From Sphaerosporella brunnea (taxonomy: Eukaryota > Ascomycota > Pezizomycetes > Pezizales > Pyronemataceae), in NCBI GenBank assembly GCA_008704415.1, contig VXIS01000032.1:1-64000 (forward strand): a stretch of 64,000 bases of DNA, written 5' to 3'. The number at the start of each line of letters is the position of its first letter. Position 1 is the first letter of the stretch. Below, piece by piece: positions 1 through 12,479 of this stretch. The translations under genes and the position numbers were made by a program. The notes beneath the pieces are model-generated. The model saw nothing but the letters and a program-made list of their open reading frames with translations, searched no databases and had not been told where the DNA came from.

Positions 1-542
1 ACTTCGGATGCAGTATCTCGATGTGTTTTGATGTGATCAGATTCCATACAGTTACCTTGAGCTGTGGACAGTTGATCAGAACGCGGCTCCAAATGTGTGG
101 TGGCTGAAGCCGAAAGACCCACCTGAAATTCTGAAAACACGATAACCTCATCCGCGTTTCTGCCGAATTCAACGTTCTTGATCCCGCCGAAGCCCTGGCC
201 AATGGTTGCTGTCCACTTTTCATCCTTCACGTCAAACACCTGTATCGTCTCATCGTCGGCCAGCAGTACTCGCTGCGTGACAATACCCTCTTCCTCCGAA
301 TTATCAATCCCGCTCCTTCTCTTGTGCCAAAGCCCGTTCCACGCTGGTGAGCAGATGTTTTCGCTCAGATGTACTGGCGACCACCTGACGAAGTTGACTC
401 TCGACGCAAACCTTGGATTTAGATTTATTATCCGTTGGACGTGCAGAGTTGAGGCTGAACGGACAACAAGTTTCGGAGGAACTATGGATGCGATGAAAGC
501 GCCATTTGGCGACGGTACGGAGCCGTTTGTAGCTGCGTCCAT
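1..542 (-). CDS. WRAP73/WDR8-like WD40 protein, 5' part only
   Basis: The ATG lies at 542. Exon 1 is 123-542; a 61-bp intron (62-122, GTGGGT..CACAG) leads to exon 2 at 1-61, which runs off the window. About 160 residues are visible. They begin MDAATNGSVPSPNGAF and include LLADDETIQVFDVKD, a GxGFGGIKNVEFG stretch and, after the splice, VTVWNLITSKHIEILHP, which is the blade pattern of WD40 repeats. The ADDETIxVFDxKD and xxNVEFGxxxDEVxVFSxF strings match what I know of WRAP73 (WDR8, S. pombe Alp/Wdr8 group), which acts at spindle poles and microtubule-organising centres. The ortholog assignment is from memory of the family. The remaining repeats must lie beyond the left edge. Its 5' end faces the gene-poor region on its right. 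Confidence 0.75.
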   Translation of the reverse strand, partial: MDAATNGSVPSPNGAFIASIVPPKLVVRSASTLHVQRIINLNPRFASRVNFVRWSPVHLSENICSPAWNGLWHKRRSGIDNSEEEGIVTQRVLLADDETIQVFDVKDEKWTATIGQGFGGIKNVEFGRNADEVIVFSEFQVGLSASATTHLEPRSDQLSTAQGNCMESDHIKTHRDTASE

Positions 543-1339
543 CGTTAGAATGATATTATTCTCTAGAGGCCTAAACTAATGTGAGGGAAACCTTTCTGCG
601 TACCTCTGAAAACTGAGGAAAACTCCATGCCCCACTCCCTTCTCAACTGTCACAAATCGTAGGCTGTGGACGCGGGACAATGACCCGAAGCCTTAGCCCT
701 GGTCTGCGTTCGACGGGTAATGAAGCGGAAGATGACGAGGTTGGATGTGAGAGGAGGGGAGTTGTCGTAGCCTGGCGTTGCCTCGGTGGTTGGTTTGTTT
801 GTTTGTTTGATGATGTATGAACGAACGACGAAGACACAAAGTCTGGGAGAAGGTTGATTTTCTTTGGGGCTTGACCTGTCGACGTGTTGCAGAGGCCAAA
901 CGGTTGCTGGGCTGGTTTGCTTCTCGGGCGGAGAAGTCGTTGTATGTGCCGATCCTCAATGCTTGGTGTGCGAGGTTTGCGGAGAAGGCTGCTATGCACA
1001 CAGTTGGGGGAGAGGACAAGGAGCGGTGCTGGTGGTGGTGGTGGGTGGAGGTAGTGGTGGAGGTAGTGGTGGTGCTGGTGGTGCTGGTGGAGGTGGTAGA
1101 CCGATCGGAAGAGAAAAAATCGATTTAGGGGAGGAAGGAGGACTTTTGTTTGGGAGACGAGAAGGTGGGACTGAACATGCGCCGGGTGTTCTTAGTGCGG
1201 TTCTCGTTTGGTGGGCCCCTAGGTACTTTGGGTAGGGTGTGTGTGAGGTGCGGTGGCCTTCTTTTTCCGGGGGCACTCTAGATGAGGAGGAGAGACCTGG
1301 TTTTCTTTTTTTTCTTTTTTCTGACCTCAGTCAGCTATT

Positions 1340-1356
1340 GGGGGGGGGGGGGGGGG
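1340..1356. repeat. Poly-G tract
   Basis: A run of 17 consecutive G on the plus strand, followed by GTGTGAGTGA-type G/T-rich sequence. It is a potential slippage site and assembly weak spot. Confidence 0.9.
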
Positions 1357-4346
1357 TGTGAGTGAGGCAGGCGTGTGAGTCGGGTGTGAGCGAGCGGGCG
1401 GTGTGATTTGGGGGGGTTGATTATTTGCTGAGCAAGCGAGCACACCGGTCACGGACAGCGGAAGGAGCAGTGGCAAATGTCCGGGCGCGAGGCTGGGACA
1501 GCGGGAGAGGCAACAAAGAACGACAAGACGAGAAGTGAGCGGCGAGCGATCAGCGTTGGTGCGGCGGTTGTTTTTGTTGCAGTTGCAGGCGGGGCGGGTT
1601 CTTTGTTTTTGTTTTTTGTTTTTGCAGCTGTTGCTGGGAGCAGTCAGTTGTTGTCGTTGTCCTTTCCTTTCCTTTGGTGGGAGGACCCAACTGAGGCGAT
1701 CGGCTTTTGGCTCTTGCAAGCGGTGGAGTCAGCAACGCGGGACCGTTGTTCGCACAGCAGCAGCGGTGAGAGGACGAGCGGAGGGATGCACGGGATGCGC
1801 ACACGCTACCGCTGCTCGACTGGGTCTGCTTGCTCGACACCTCACTCACACTCGCCCCCAGCATCACCGGGACATGCACGAGTTGGGCGAGGGTTGTCGG
1901 AGAAAACAGCAGTCGATGCAGCTTGCAGGCAGCGTGCAGGGTCTTCCCTTCCTTCGGCCACACCACTCAGAATTCCGCATCTTGAACCGAGAAAGTGACG
2001 ACAGCGGTCAAGGAAAAAAACAAAGGAAAAAAAAAAGGAAAAAAAAAGAAATAGCAAATAATAAATAATAAAAAAGCACATGTCGCCTGGCACAAAGCCT
2101 GCATGGGCAGCATGGCCAATTAAGCACCGAACGCCGCCATCCCTGCTCCAATGGGCCTTCACCGCTGCGGACAGGGAACGACGTCGACCCCCCCCATATG
2201 TACCCGCACACACACACCCCCCCCCCCCCGGAACCAGCAGCTTTTTCTTCGCCCTCCGGAAACGTTCGTCGCCTCCAAGAACTGTTCTTCTGAAATGGGC
2301 TGCGGATCTGCTCGCTGCTCTGTTCGACACGCGCAATAAAAAATAAATAAAAACGAAGCAGGTCGAAGTGGAAGCGGCTGGAGGCCAAGTGTGTGTCAGC
2401 CACACGTTAAATCATTCCCGTGCGTCCCCCTGTGGCTCCCCCCCCCCCCCCCGCCATCGCGATCGCAGGAAAATAGAGACATCGTGAACGCCCAATCAAC
2501 TGCAGCCGGTGGTGTGCAGGCGGGAGGTGGCTTGCGGACTGGCTGACTGACTGGTGGGCTGAATCGTCCCTTTCGTCATCGCACAGCTGCTGGCTTCAGC
2601 GCCTCGCCGCCGCGCTCGCCTCCGAATATTCGTACTGGAGCGCCAGAGAATCTTGTGAACCCGCAATCGCAAATTGCAAGCCTGCAACAACACCAACTCG
2701 ACGCAACCGCCCTCGAGAGTCAAAATAGTCCTCTCCCAACAGCCGACCGCTGGCTAATCACTGGCCCACTCGCGAAATGACTGAATGTGACTGTTGGTGT
2801 CGTCGTCGTCGTTGTTGTCGCCGGGCTGTGAGATATTGATCAAGTGGACATGAGGACTTTCAGACAACTCACGATACAGCACTTCACTGGCTGCCACGAT
2901 ACCTGGTCTTTCGGTATCATCGAACTAACAAGTCAAACCAGCCATGTCACAGGACAGTGACCAGTGGCCCGTCCGCATTGCCGAATTCGATACGTGCCGG
3001 CGCACACCCCAATTTTCGCAAACCACCCGCCCGCCCTCCCCCCCACCCACTCCTGACAACAACAAAAAAAAAAAAGAAAAGAAAAAAAGAGGCGCTGGAT
3101 GGGATGTTTGATGCACAACAGGGGCTCATTCACGATAGTCCAGATTCTCCAGCAAAAGTGACGATTTGGCTCCTTCTTTCGCGTGGCTCCCTCGTTGCGG
3201 CGCGCATGTCGCTCTGTGCCTACATAAAAACTGCAGCCCGATTCACTATGATGGCTGTCGTTCCGTACCCAGGCCTGTTAAGCCGGTATGATAGAGTACT
3301 CTACAAATGCTCTTACAGCATATATAGAGGCGGATGGAATCTGGTGGCTTTTCACGGGTCCCATCCACCAATGTCCTCCCAATTTCCCCCCGACGGCCCG
3401 ACAAACGCACCGAAAAAGCAGCAGAGGCGTTGAGCTTTGCCTTCTGTCTATCCATCGTGACCGGAACATTCCACCTCCCAAGAGAGAACACGAAACGATC
3501 AGTTATGCGTCCATGGTCGTGCTTTTTCTGCCTGACGTTGAAGGTAGATACCTTCTTCTTCTTTCCAACTTTTGTCCACGACGTCTGATCCATGGGAATA
3601 GGATGGGTATTTGCCATTCTCATGAATCATCATCATCATCAAAGCCCATGTCGCTGCTCCTGGCTGGTTAAACCCGCCAAACACGGGTCGCACGCAATCC
3701 ATCGTCCGGACGCTCGGACACGTACAGACGTGATGATCCCAGGAATTGCTGAGAGAAAGAGAAAGAATCATCGAAACGAAGTCACAGCGATCCGGTTTCC
3801 AATCCTCATCGACCTTTCCGCCATGATTCTGTGGCGTTACTGCCCTCGAATTCGCGATATATCGATGGCAAACTGCCGTCTTACACAAAGCCGCAACACC
3901 ACTTGCGTCATCGCGCATAGGCTCACCACACGTTCTGGTCACACCCGTCGACTAAGGCGAAAGACCCTGAACCACACCCACCACCACCACCGCCGCAACT
4001 ACCACATCTGTTCGACCCTTGACGGAATTCACCACATTCTTCCGTCGGCGTCTGTCCGGCACGACAAAAGGAATCTCGTTCACCTCCCTGCTTTCACGTT
4101 GGGAACCGGTTGGCCCTGGTGGCATGTTGCTTCCTATCTCTAAATTCTCCTACATTTGCAGGAAACCCTACGAATGCTGCTGCTGCTGCTGCTCGTTGGC
4201 CGGACTTCCGAGGATATCACATCGAAAAACGCGGCCCCCAAATAATGCGAGGCGACCCTCCTACATACAAGCGAAACGGCAGATATTAACCCCGTTTCCG
4301 CTCGCGACCCACCAAAGATAAGCCAACAGCAGAAGGAGGAGCCGGA

Positions 4347-4352
<6 letters not shown>

Positions 4353-4388
<36 letters not shown>
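4353..4388. repeat. (AC)18 microsatellite
   Basis: Eighteen uninterrupted AC units, read directly from the sequence. Confidence 0.95.
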
Positions 4389-4390
<2 letters not shown>

Positions 4391-5230
4391 TGATATCAGA
4401 TATCAGGATCACCTCACGTCGCCGTTCCTCGGAGAAGTTTCAAGACGAAAACGGGGGGTCGAAAAGTGAAAAAGGAAAAAAAAAAAAAAAAAAGGAAAAA
4501 AGTAATATCGCGACGCCCGCCAAACACGCCCACGATATCAATCGTCGCCAACAAGAAGGTGTGTAATTGCTCGTATCGAATAATTTGGCCCCACGGGATC
4601 TTCAAACGAGAACAGAAAAAAAAAAAGGGGCGCATCACTCTAGCAAAATGCTGTCATATAGCAGCCGCCAGGCTGTTATTTTTTGCCGCCTTTGCCGGCG
4701 GCGGTGGCGTCTTCTGTTTGTGGAGGGCTGGAGAGAAAGGTACCTACCGAGCCAGCACCTTGCGAGGGAAGGTCCAACGCATGAAACATTACATAAACGA
4801 CGGTTAAGAAGTACCTACCTCGAATGATGACAACGACGTTTGCTGCTGCCGTCGGTCGTTTACCGGACCGAATGGATGCCAGCAACGTTAACAGCAGATG
4901 GGATATCACATCACATCACATCCTCCATCACGTCTCTCCCCGCCTTCCTTCCTCCCTCCCGTCGATATCTATCAAATCTCTCATACAAATTTCCCTCCAC
5001 CCCTCCGCCTCCTCCTCCTTGTAGTTTATCTAGCATCGTTTGTTTGGCTCTATAGGAAAAAAAATATATATATACATATGCAGACATACATACCTCATAC
5101 ATGCAGGCGCTACACACATCCCCGCGCGTCACGGGGAAGGAAGAATTTTTTTCCCCTCAGATTGCAACGGCACCGACCACGCCGCTTCCAGAAGCTCTCT
5201 GTGAAGCTGCTGCAGGTGGAATGTGAAGGA

Positions 5231-5253
5231 GACAGACAGACAGACAGACAGAC
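5231..5253. repeat. (GACA)n tetranucleotide array
   Basis: Five full GACA units and a partial sixth, directly upstream of a C run. Confidence 0.95.
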
Positions 5254-5528
5254 CCCCCGCCTCTTTCTCCCCCCCACATACACAACGTCAACACTATATA
5301 AAAAAAAAAGCAAAACTCATACAACAACCGTTACATACCGATTCTTTTTTCTTCTCCCGCCATTGAAATAAATGGTCCCGAACACCCACACACCCACACA
5401 CACACACACACACACTTGGTATGTAGTATGTACGGCGTTTGAATCTGGACGGCTGGCACATACAATACATCTGAGGGGAGAGGAGAGTTGCAACGTTGTT
5501 AACGTTGTGGTAGATAGAGTAGATAGAT

Positions 5529-5572
5529 TATGCAGATAGGTATTGTATTCTATGTAGGGACCTATCTGCATA
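5529..5572. repeat. 13-bp perfect inverted repeat (hairpin)
   Basis: TATGCAGATAGGT at 5529-5541 is followed after 18 bases by its exact reverse complement ACCTATCTGCATA at 5560-5572. The pair could fold into a hairpin or mark a small foldback element. No T-run follows, so it is not a typical terminator. Confidence 0.85.
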
Positions 5573-5931
5573 AAGTCATCCCATCATCATCATCAGCATC
5601 ATCATCATCGTCACCAAGGGGGGCGGGGGCGGGGGGCGGGGGCCGGGGTATCCTGCGTAGCCACTAACGGGCCGAGCCACCGACGTCGGAGAAACATGCG
5701 TTTCGCCACGGGGATGATGGTTGAAACCATCACGGCTGCGTTTTTCCGTCACTACTGGGGTACGGTGCGGTTTGAAAGTCTCCTCCCCCGCCCCCCCCCC
5801 CCCCCCCCTTTTTCCTTCCCGAGACGGCCTCGCGGAAAAAACAAAAAAAAAGATATTCATCGTGAAAAGGAAGGAAGGAAGGAAGGGCAGGGAGCCTGGA
5901 TCTAGGCTTTGAGAACTTCGTGTTGTTATGT

Positions 5932-5970
5932 TGTCGTCGTCGTCGTTGTTGTTGTTGTTGTTGTTGTTGT
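5932..5970. repeat. (GTC)n-(GTT)n compound microsatellite
   Basis: GTC units pass directly into about nine GTT units. Confidence 0.9.
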
Positions 5971-6069
5971 TTCACCTGGGGCTGGGGTAGTCGTGATTGG
6001 GAGATGTGATAAAACGCCAGATCTTCCGGATCCTTGAAGTCGGCAAGGGCGAGGAAGATGGAGAGAGAG

Positions 6070-6098
<29 letters not shown>
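6070..6098. repeat. Poly-A tract of 29
   Basis: Twenty-nine consecutive A after a short GA repeat. It could be an old retroposon tail, but no coding sequence or target duplication was found next to it. Confidence 0.9.
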
Positions 6099-6100
<2 letters not shown>

Positions 6101-7304
6101 CCCTTCAGGTCTCCATGCCAGCCAGCCAGCCAGCCGGTGAGAATTTTTCCTCGTGGGGGTACGGTATCGGCAGCACACAGCTGCGGTGTACACAGGTACA
6201 TCGTGAGTGGGGGGGGGGGGACCAGATACATGCCTCTCCCCCCCACTTCCCCCACACATAAACATGTAGCAGATCACGTGTACTCGAGTTTACCCTCTTC
6301 CCAGCCCAGTCGCCTCGGAGGTCTCCTCTCCGCTCTCTTCGGCGCTTCGAAGCTCAGTATGCCTGAGTAAAAACAAACCGCAACAAACCCACAACAAACC
6401 CCCCCGAGCGAGCGAGCGTGAGTTATCGATGTGAAACCCCACCCAGGCGCCTCACCTCAACCTCACCTCACGTAAACAACCCCCCCCCTTTTTCCCCGCG
6501 CAACGCAACCCCGGCTGACACTGCTGGCTGGCTGCGTCACTGTGCGGGGGGGGCAGGGGAGGCTGTGATAGGAGGGGGGGGGCAAGGCGCCCAAGGTAAA
6601 CATGCATACATACAAGCGTTTCGTTCGTTGGTTACCTCCTTACCCAGCTACCTATGGCTATGCAAATGAACGAAGCATGTTGAGTGTGAGGTGTATAAGT
6701 GGCAGGGTCACAACAGAAGATCCTCATTTTTGGGGGGTTTTGAGGGGAGGGACATACCATATCGTCGGAGACACTATTATCCGGTCCGATGCCGCGGCGG
6801 CCAGCGACAAAGCTATTGTGCGGTGTCAGAAAAACAATAAGAAGCGCGTTAGTTATCTTTTAACTATCCATACCTGCAGCTATTCACACAAACCGAAGAT
6901 ATCGATGACGGCATCCCAATATGTAGGGACGGGGGGAGGGGGGGGGGGGGGCTAGCTGGCTGTAGCGTCGGGATTGGAAAGCTCGATGTCAACCTCGTCT
7001 CGATATCTCGAGACTCGAGAGGTTGTATTTTTCCTTCTGTTATTTCCCATGGCCATGGCTTAAGCTGATGAGGCTTGCATACATACACCCACCCCCCAGG
7101 GAGTTGCACGTTGATTTGTAACCAGCGAGGTTATCCAGGAGCAGATAAATGCCATCGGCCATGCCCCAGCGGCGGTGGTCCTGCCACCGCCAGCGTTTAA
7201 TATTCACAGTTACACATGATCGAACTATCTACCCTACCCAATGGACATCGAGAAGGTGGTCACGATAGTGTTTCAAGATAACGTACGATGTATGTGAGTA
7301 CGAT

Positions 7305-7347
7305 TTGCTTGCTTGGTTGGTTGGTTGATTGATTGATTGATTGATTG
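7305..7347. repeat. (TTGS/TTGA)n tetranucleotide array
   Basis: Units of TTGC, TTGG and then TTGA follow one another, a graded tetranucleotide array. Confidence 0.85.
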
Positions 7348-8041
7348 GGGGTAGGTATATGAAACACCTTTCCAAAGCACCAAAACGTTCGACTGATAGT
7401 GCCTATCTCGCCTCTGGCACCAAGAAAAAGCCATAGGTCGACCAGCCACACAGTCAAAAGACGATTCTCTCCAAGGAAAAGCGTCACGGGATTCACACAC
7501 ACACCACCACCACCACCGCAGATCTACGGGAACCATCTATCTATCAACAAAAGATTTTCCCCACGACCGCGGATCAAACGACTTCTCCATCGTCTTCCGG
7601 GCCCGGGCGGCTTCTGTCTCAAAAAGATACTTCCGAATTCGTGAATACCGTACATGGAACTCAAAATCCCAGTACATATATCTTACCTGTGATCCACACG
7701 CGGGCCGGGGGAGAGGGCAGACGGACTACAGAAAGGGACAAGAACGAGGAACTCCGCTGTGGGTGTTGGAATCGCGGGGGATACCCTATCGTGGGTTCTT
7801 CACATGATGGTTTCCGTGGGATGAGCGCATAACCATAGCTCCTTTCCGCAAGCTGTGATCTCTATGGCCGGCGCCCACAGCTACATACACATAACCTGTT
7901 AGTGTACCTACCTAGGTAGACAGACACCTCTCATTTTGACGCTGTATTAGATGCTTAGGTATGTAGGTCACCGGGCACCCTCCCAATAGGGATGTCAGCC
8001 TAGCGTGTGACAGTATTGTCACGCATTGATACGGTAACGAG

Positions 8042-8670
8042 ATGAAAGCAAGTCGTGACAGCATCGACAAACGCCAAGCCAATCGACTTCGAGACGATAA
8101 GCCAGGACAATGGCTACTCCCGAGGATAGCCAGAGCCGAGGCCATGCTCCGTGATGAGGGCCGGGTCACTGGACGCCATTGGGTCCCAGGCAACGAAACG
8201 GCCGACACCTTGGCCAAAGAAGCGGCACACGATGGCAACCGCCCCTTGCCGCGCGAGGATTCACGGGTGGTCACCCTCGCCCACGTTTCCAGCCGCACTA
8301 CAGAGTCACGGTCCGCCCAAAAAGCAGCCTGGCCAGCCAAACTCTGCAAGCCCAAAGGCTACTTCCGCCACCGAAGGAAGCCTGACCTCAGACGCAAGAA
8401 GGCCCTAGCAGCACGCTTCCTCCAGCCCAGCTTCCAACGGCGCCGTACTTGCACTGGCGCAACGATGGCAAGTGCTGGTGGTGCGGCAGTGGAGCCGCGA
8501 CCACCCCCTCTTCAAGTTTTGGAAAGACGAGCAGTGTCTCGGTGAAAGACGCAACCAATGTGAGAAGGGACAAAAGCGGTGGGCCCGCTACGTCCACCTC
8601 CACGCTTTTGGCGGATGATCGGTGCACGGAGGCTGTAATTGATTTCCTAAGCACTACTAAAGTTGGGGCC
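8042..8670 (+). mobile_element. Relic of a Tad1-like LINE: RNase H and zinc-knuckle end of ORF2, frameshifted
   Basis: Three reading frames together spell the 3' end of a fungal non-LTR retrotransposon ORF2. The first (from 8042) holds an RNase H tail, HWVPGNETADTLAKEAA, in which the usual GHxGVxG piece before GNE is missing, as if deleted. The second (about 8449-8520) holds KCWWCGSGA, the terminal zinc-knuckle motif of these elements. A third frame continues RDHPLFKFWKDEQ, and the second frame resumes with LLADDRCTEAVIDFLSTTKVG-type sequence just before 8670. The succession RNase H, CWWC knuckle, DDRxxxAVxxFLxTTxVG is characteristic of Tad1/Mars-type LINEs in ascomycetes (family knowledge). 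Reverse transcriptase is absent, so the copy is 5'-truncated. I found no poly-A tail or target duplication. Confidence 0.8.
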
Positions 8671-11600
8671 TGGCATCCTGTCGCGATAATCTTTGTCTCC
8701 TCTCTCCTACTGTTGCACTTTTTTCCTTGGCCCTTCCGCTCACGAATCTCCTTGGTGTGCTCATTCACATAGCACGGTTTCACTAGTCCTTCTCCTTAGA
8801 AGGGCCGCAGGCCCCAGTAGTCGGCTTCTGCCGAAGGGTAGCTCAGCAGTCCCTTCTCTCTCATATGGCCACATGTGGCCGAATACAATATGATTAAAAA
8901 AACGCCAAGCCGTTAATATGCGGCTTGCAGCTGCTGGTGTGGTGCGGGGGGGAATTCTGATATCAACAACCCTGAGGTCAAAACGCTGGGGCGAGATATG
9001 CCCCCAATGAGCTCTATCTATTGGAGGCACGGGTACTCGCGATGGGTGTTTTTTTTTATTTTACATATTTTATTCACTGTGGCTGCACAGTGGCTGTGTA
9101 TTTTGACATCCCCACAGGTCAAGAAGTCAAGAAGCTTAAGATCTACCTGTCGCCGCTAGGCAGCGTCATCTCGCGGCATGCAGGCGCAGGTAGGTCACAA
9201 AGACCAATTGCTAAGTAGATCAATGACTATTTCTTGTCACCTGCAGAAGACCTATGAGCAACGTAGGTAGATAGTTCGTCCCGGGTGCTACAGCCTTGTT
9301 CTTGACGTGGTGGTGGAGGAGTTGACGACATTCAACGGGGAGACGTCAAAAGGGGTCGATTGAGGACAAGATGTCCAACTTGGAAACAAACCGTTGGTTC
9401 AGACGTCTTATGATGTGCCTCTATAGTACCTACTTCCGGGGGAGGGGGGGTGGAGGACAAACGGACGTGTGAAGTACTTCTGCTTTCATGTATGTGACTG
9501 GCGATCAATCGGAATATATACCCGGGCAACCTGCTCACATCCCATTGCGGCTGTATTCTAAAGATGGATACGTACCTACCTGTACACAGTACAGATGCAG
9601 CGACCCCCCCCCCCCCCTGTGCATCGCGGGCGGGCGGGTCTAACATTGACGATCCACGGAAGCTGCTTTAGCTCTTCGGTGGAGTCCCAAAGGGAGGCCA
9701 AGCGCTTTTCCATTTCCGAGCCCCGAGCTTGCCGGAGCTTGCCGTGTCGGTCAGCCCTATTCAGCGGGGGACCTTTCAGCAGCCACCAACCGTGGGGATG
9801 GGGGGAGAAAACAACATTCAAGATTCCGTGATAGCCCGGCTTCGTCTTGTCCACAAACGGCGCCGAAAGCATGTTCGCCAGACCGGAGGGGCACCACAAC
9901 AATACGTGCCTCCACTCATGTCCTGTGATATGGGCCGCAGAAGTACGGTGACGCCGAAAAGTCGAGAGAGATGGAACGCCGCTCGGGCCCTGCAATGCAG
10001 TTAAACGAGCCGGCTTTCAAGGCGAGGAGGGAACTTGCCGTTGCGTGTGTGTTCCTTGGCTGCAAAGTCCTATTGCGCAATGCATGACGCGCCGTTCAGT
10101 TCAGTAGCTTGCTATGCTGTCTGTCGATCTATATGTAAAGTCCCCTCCCCCCGCCCCTCTGGTTGCCGCTCTGGGTGCTCGCGTAGCGCCGTTGTCCCCC
10201 GTGGGCTGCCGTTGCCGGCCGGATCGCCGTTTCGTTGCGCCAACCGGTGAGGGGGAGGGAGTGAGTGCTGGGGGGACAACGTTTTTTTTCGACATAATGC
10301 TCCCAGTCTATGTGTACCTAGTTGTGTGAGTGGGCGAGGACTTTCCCCAAAAGGCGTAGGATCTCCAATCAGGAGAGTCAGCGCCGATCCGTTGAAGATC
10401 TTTCCACTTGCGTTGCCTGGTCTATGCCGTCATTGTTCATGCCAACGTTTCGGGTCTCGCTCGTCGTCGTGAAGTGATCTCAATGGATCGTGAAAAGGAA
10501 AGTGGGGAAATCGCGCAAATGGGGGATGAACGAAGGCGCCTCTCTCCGTCCACAAAACAGACCGCGTGCCGTACGGTTGAGGTCTTTTCGAGGTTGCCAT
10601 GATCTCTGCAATTAATTGCATTAATTAGCCGACTGCAAACCCTCCTCCTGCTACATGTATGTACCACCACCACCTGGTTGGTAGTACAAGTCTCATCTCG
10701 ATCCCTTTCCTTGCTTTTTCCAGGGAAGCTTCCGTCAACGTTCTTTTTGTGTCCGGGGTGAGCAGCATCATCATCATCATCACATCTATCGCCGGCTATC
10801 AAACAAAAGCACTCACGCGTATGTATTTACGGGCGGAAAAGGCTCAGCTCTGAATTGCAATTGAATCAACCCTTCGTCATCTCACCTCATCCGCAACGCG
10901 CAACAGGCAGAAACTCGAAATAGCAATGTTCGCGAATTCGCAGAAAGGCGGAGAATTACACATTTGTCTTATTTGCCCCCCTGTGTCCATCCATCCATCG
11001 CCATCGCTACTGGAAAAAAAATATGCCGCCTTCCTTCTTACCCAGCAGCCTGACCCAACTGTGCAAAGTCACAACGAAGTGGCAATTGGGGGGAATCTGG
11101 CGGGTGGAGAAATATTAATAAGGCATGAGAAACATCCAGCCAACCCCGACGTCGACGTTGTCGTCTTTACCAGGCAAAAGGGCTGCAATCATGCCGTCAT
11201 CAATGAGGCGGAAAGAATCACCCCGGTTTTATACAAACCCAGCCGTCTCAATCATGTCTAGCCACAGCGCAAGAGACGCTTGAAGAAGACAGCCTCTCCA
11301 GATAGGCAGGGCTACCAGCTAACTAACTACTCTAATCGCAGAGCATCTGATCAAGAAGGCGGCCTATCCCTCGATCGCAAAACGTCAGTCCGCATCCGAA
11401 TCTCTCAAAATTTGCCAACCAACGCCGCAAGCTCAAGCACTCTACTCTACTCTACTCTACTCTACACATCTTACAAATCCCCAGGTTACTCAAGAATATG
11501 ACGCATTCCCCAGATATGCGGCTCTGCCGACAACCCCTGCGCAGATCTGATCTCCCAAAGTACTCTAGTACATCCTCGCGACGCGATCATTCCCCCCCTT

Positions 11601-12479
11601 CGTATTTGGCAGCAGCACCAACGCCATGGTAACGGAGAAGTCCAAATCTCCCCCCCCCCCCCCCAAAAACTCCCCGACTCACTTCACTTCACGTTCACGT
11701 GCCATGCCAAACGTGCGATAGTATCTATTTGTGCGCAGTCGTTTCGGAATTCACTACATGTCCGACAGGGCACGCGCGCACGCACGCGAGAGATTAAATA
11801 TGTCGGGTTGGGGGGGGGGGGGTCCCGGTCCCTGGGCTGGGGGAGAGAGACAAGACAAGTCAGGTCCCTGCATTACATACTCTATTTCTATTCCCCACAC
11901 ACATAGCGATGACATCGCGAAATTCGAAATTCGAAGTCGCAGATTCACCCCACAAACCCCCCACGCCGTGCTATCAAGAAAACAAAATAGGGAATTCAAC
12001 CCGACCAAAGCGCTGATGGCGTGTATATGCAGAGTGGCGACGTTTCCGTGGCGTCGGGTATGGACGCCAGGAACAGGAACGTGCTGCTCTACATCTCGAA
12101 CGAACAAAACACGAACGGTCTGGCTCAAAGGACCAGGGTCACACGCGCGATGACGTGCTGATCCGGCGCTATGCAGGGCACACAAGGCAGCAAAACCTGG
12201 CCCTTCACGACAGCAATAACGAAGATTCATCCATAACCTGTGTTATACACAACCGCCCCCGAATCCCCCATCTTACAATCCTGTGTGTATCTAATTAATC
12301 AAAAAAAACCTCATACAGGTACTGCTTATCAACGTCCACACTGCCACTTTCTGACACAGTAATAATAACCCAACATCAAAATCAGGCACACGATAATACA
12401 AGCACTTGAGAAAAAGCACGGGGGACAGCAAAAAATCCCCATAGCTACAAACACTGTAGAATAATAAATCAAGTTCAGT
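8671..12479. other. Gene-poor region, no supported gene
   Basis: This continues the desert after the LINE relic. It holds short C runs (about 9605-9616, 11650-11664), a G run near 11812, a CTCTA array and scattered short open frames with no recognisable domain or consistent splice pattern. The gene to its right ends here on the minus strand, so part of it is that gene's 3' flank. Confidence 0.65.
11438..11465. repeat. (CTCTA)n pentanucleotide array
   Basis: Five CTCTA units in tandem. Confidence 0.9.

Larger units (their letters stand above)
543..8041. other. Gene-poor, microsatellite-rich region
   Basis: No gene could be supported here on either strand. Open frames are short, biased in composition and start mostly at non-ATG codons. 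The stretch is full of simple sequence: GGT/GGA-rich DNA (about 1020-1100), poly-G, poly-C, poly-A, AC, GACA, ATC, GTT, CCAG and TTGR arrays. A G/T-rich plus strand up to about 1800 changes to a C/A-rich plus strand from about 2000 onward. Unannotated non-coding RNA or a long upstream region of the WRAP73-like gene is possible but unproven. Confidence 0.7.

Noticed and set aside
864..1235. Gly-rich plus-strand frame with GGGSGGGSGG
   Set aside because: Produced by a GGT/GGA simple repeat; no conserved flanks.
1842..2405. Minus-strand open frame of 187 codons
   Set aside because: Starts at a non-ATG-supported region, is interrupted by homopolymer-derived runs (FFFSFFFSFVFF) and matches no family; a by-product of low-complexity DNA.
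6070..6098. Poly-A tract as a LINE or processed-pseudogene tail
   Set aside because: No retroelement coding sequence upstream and no flanking target duplication.
9576..9995. Minus-strand frame of 139 codons
   Set aside because: Begins and ends in repeat DNA, no domain, no start context, no splice partners.
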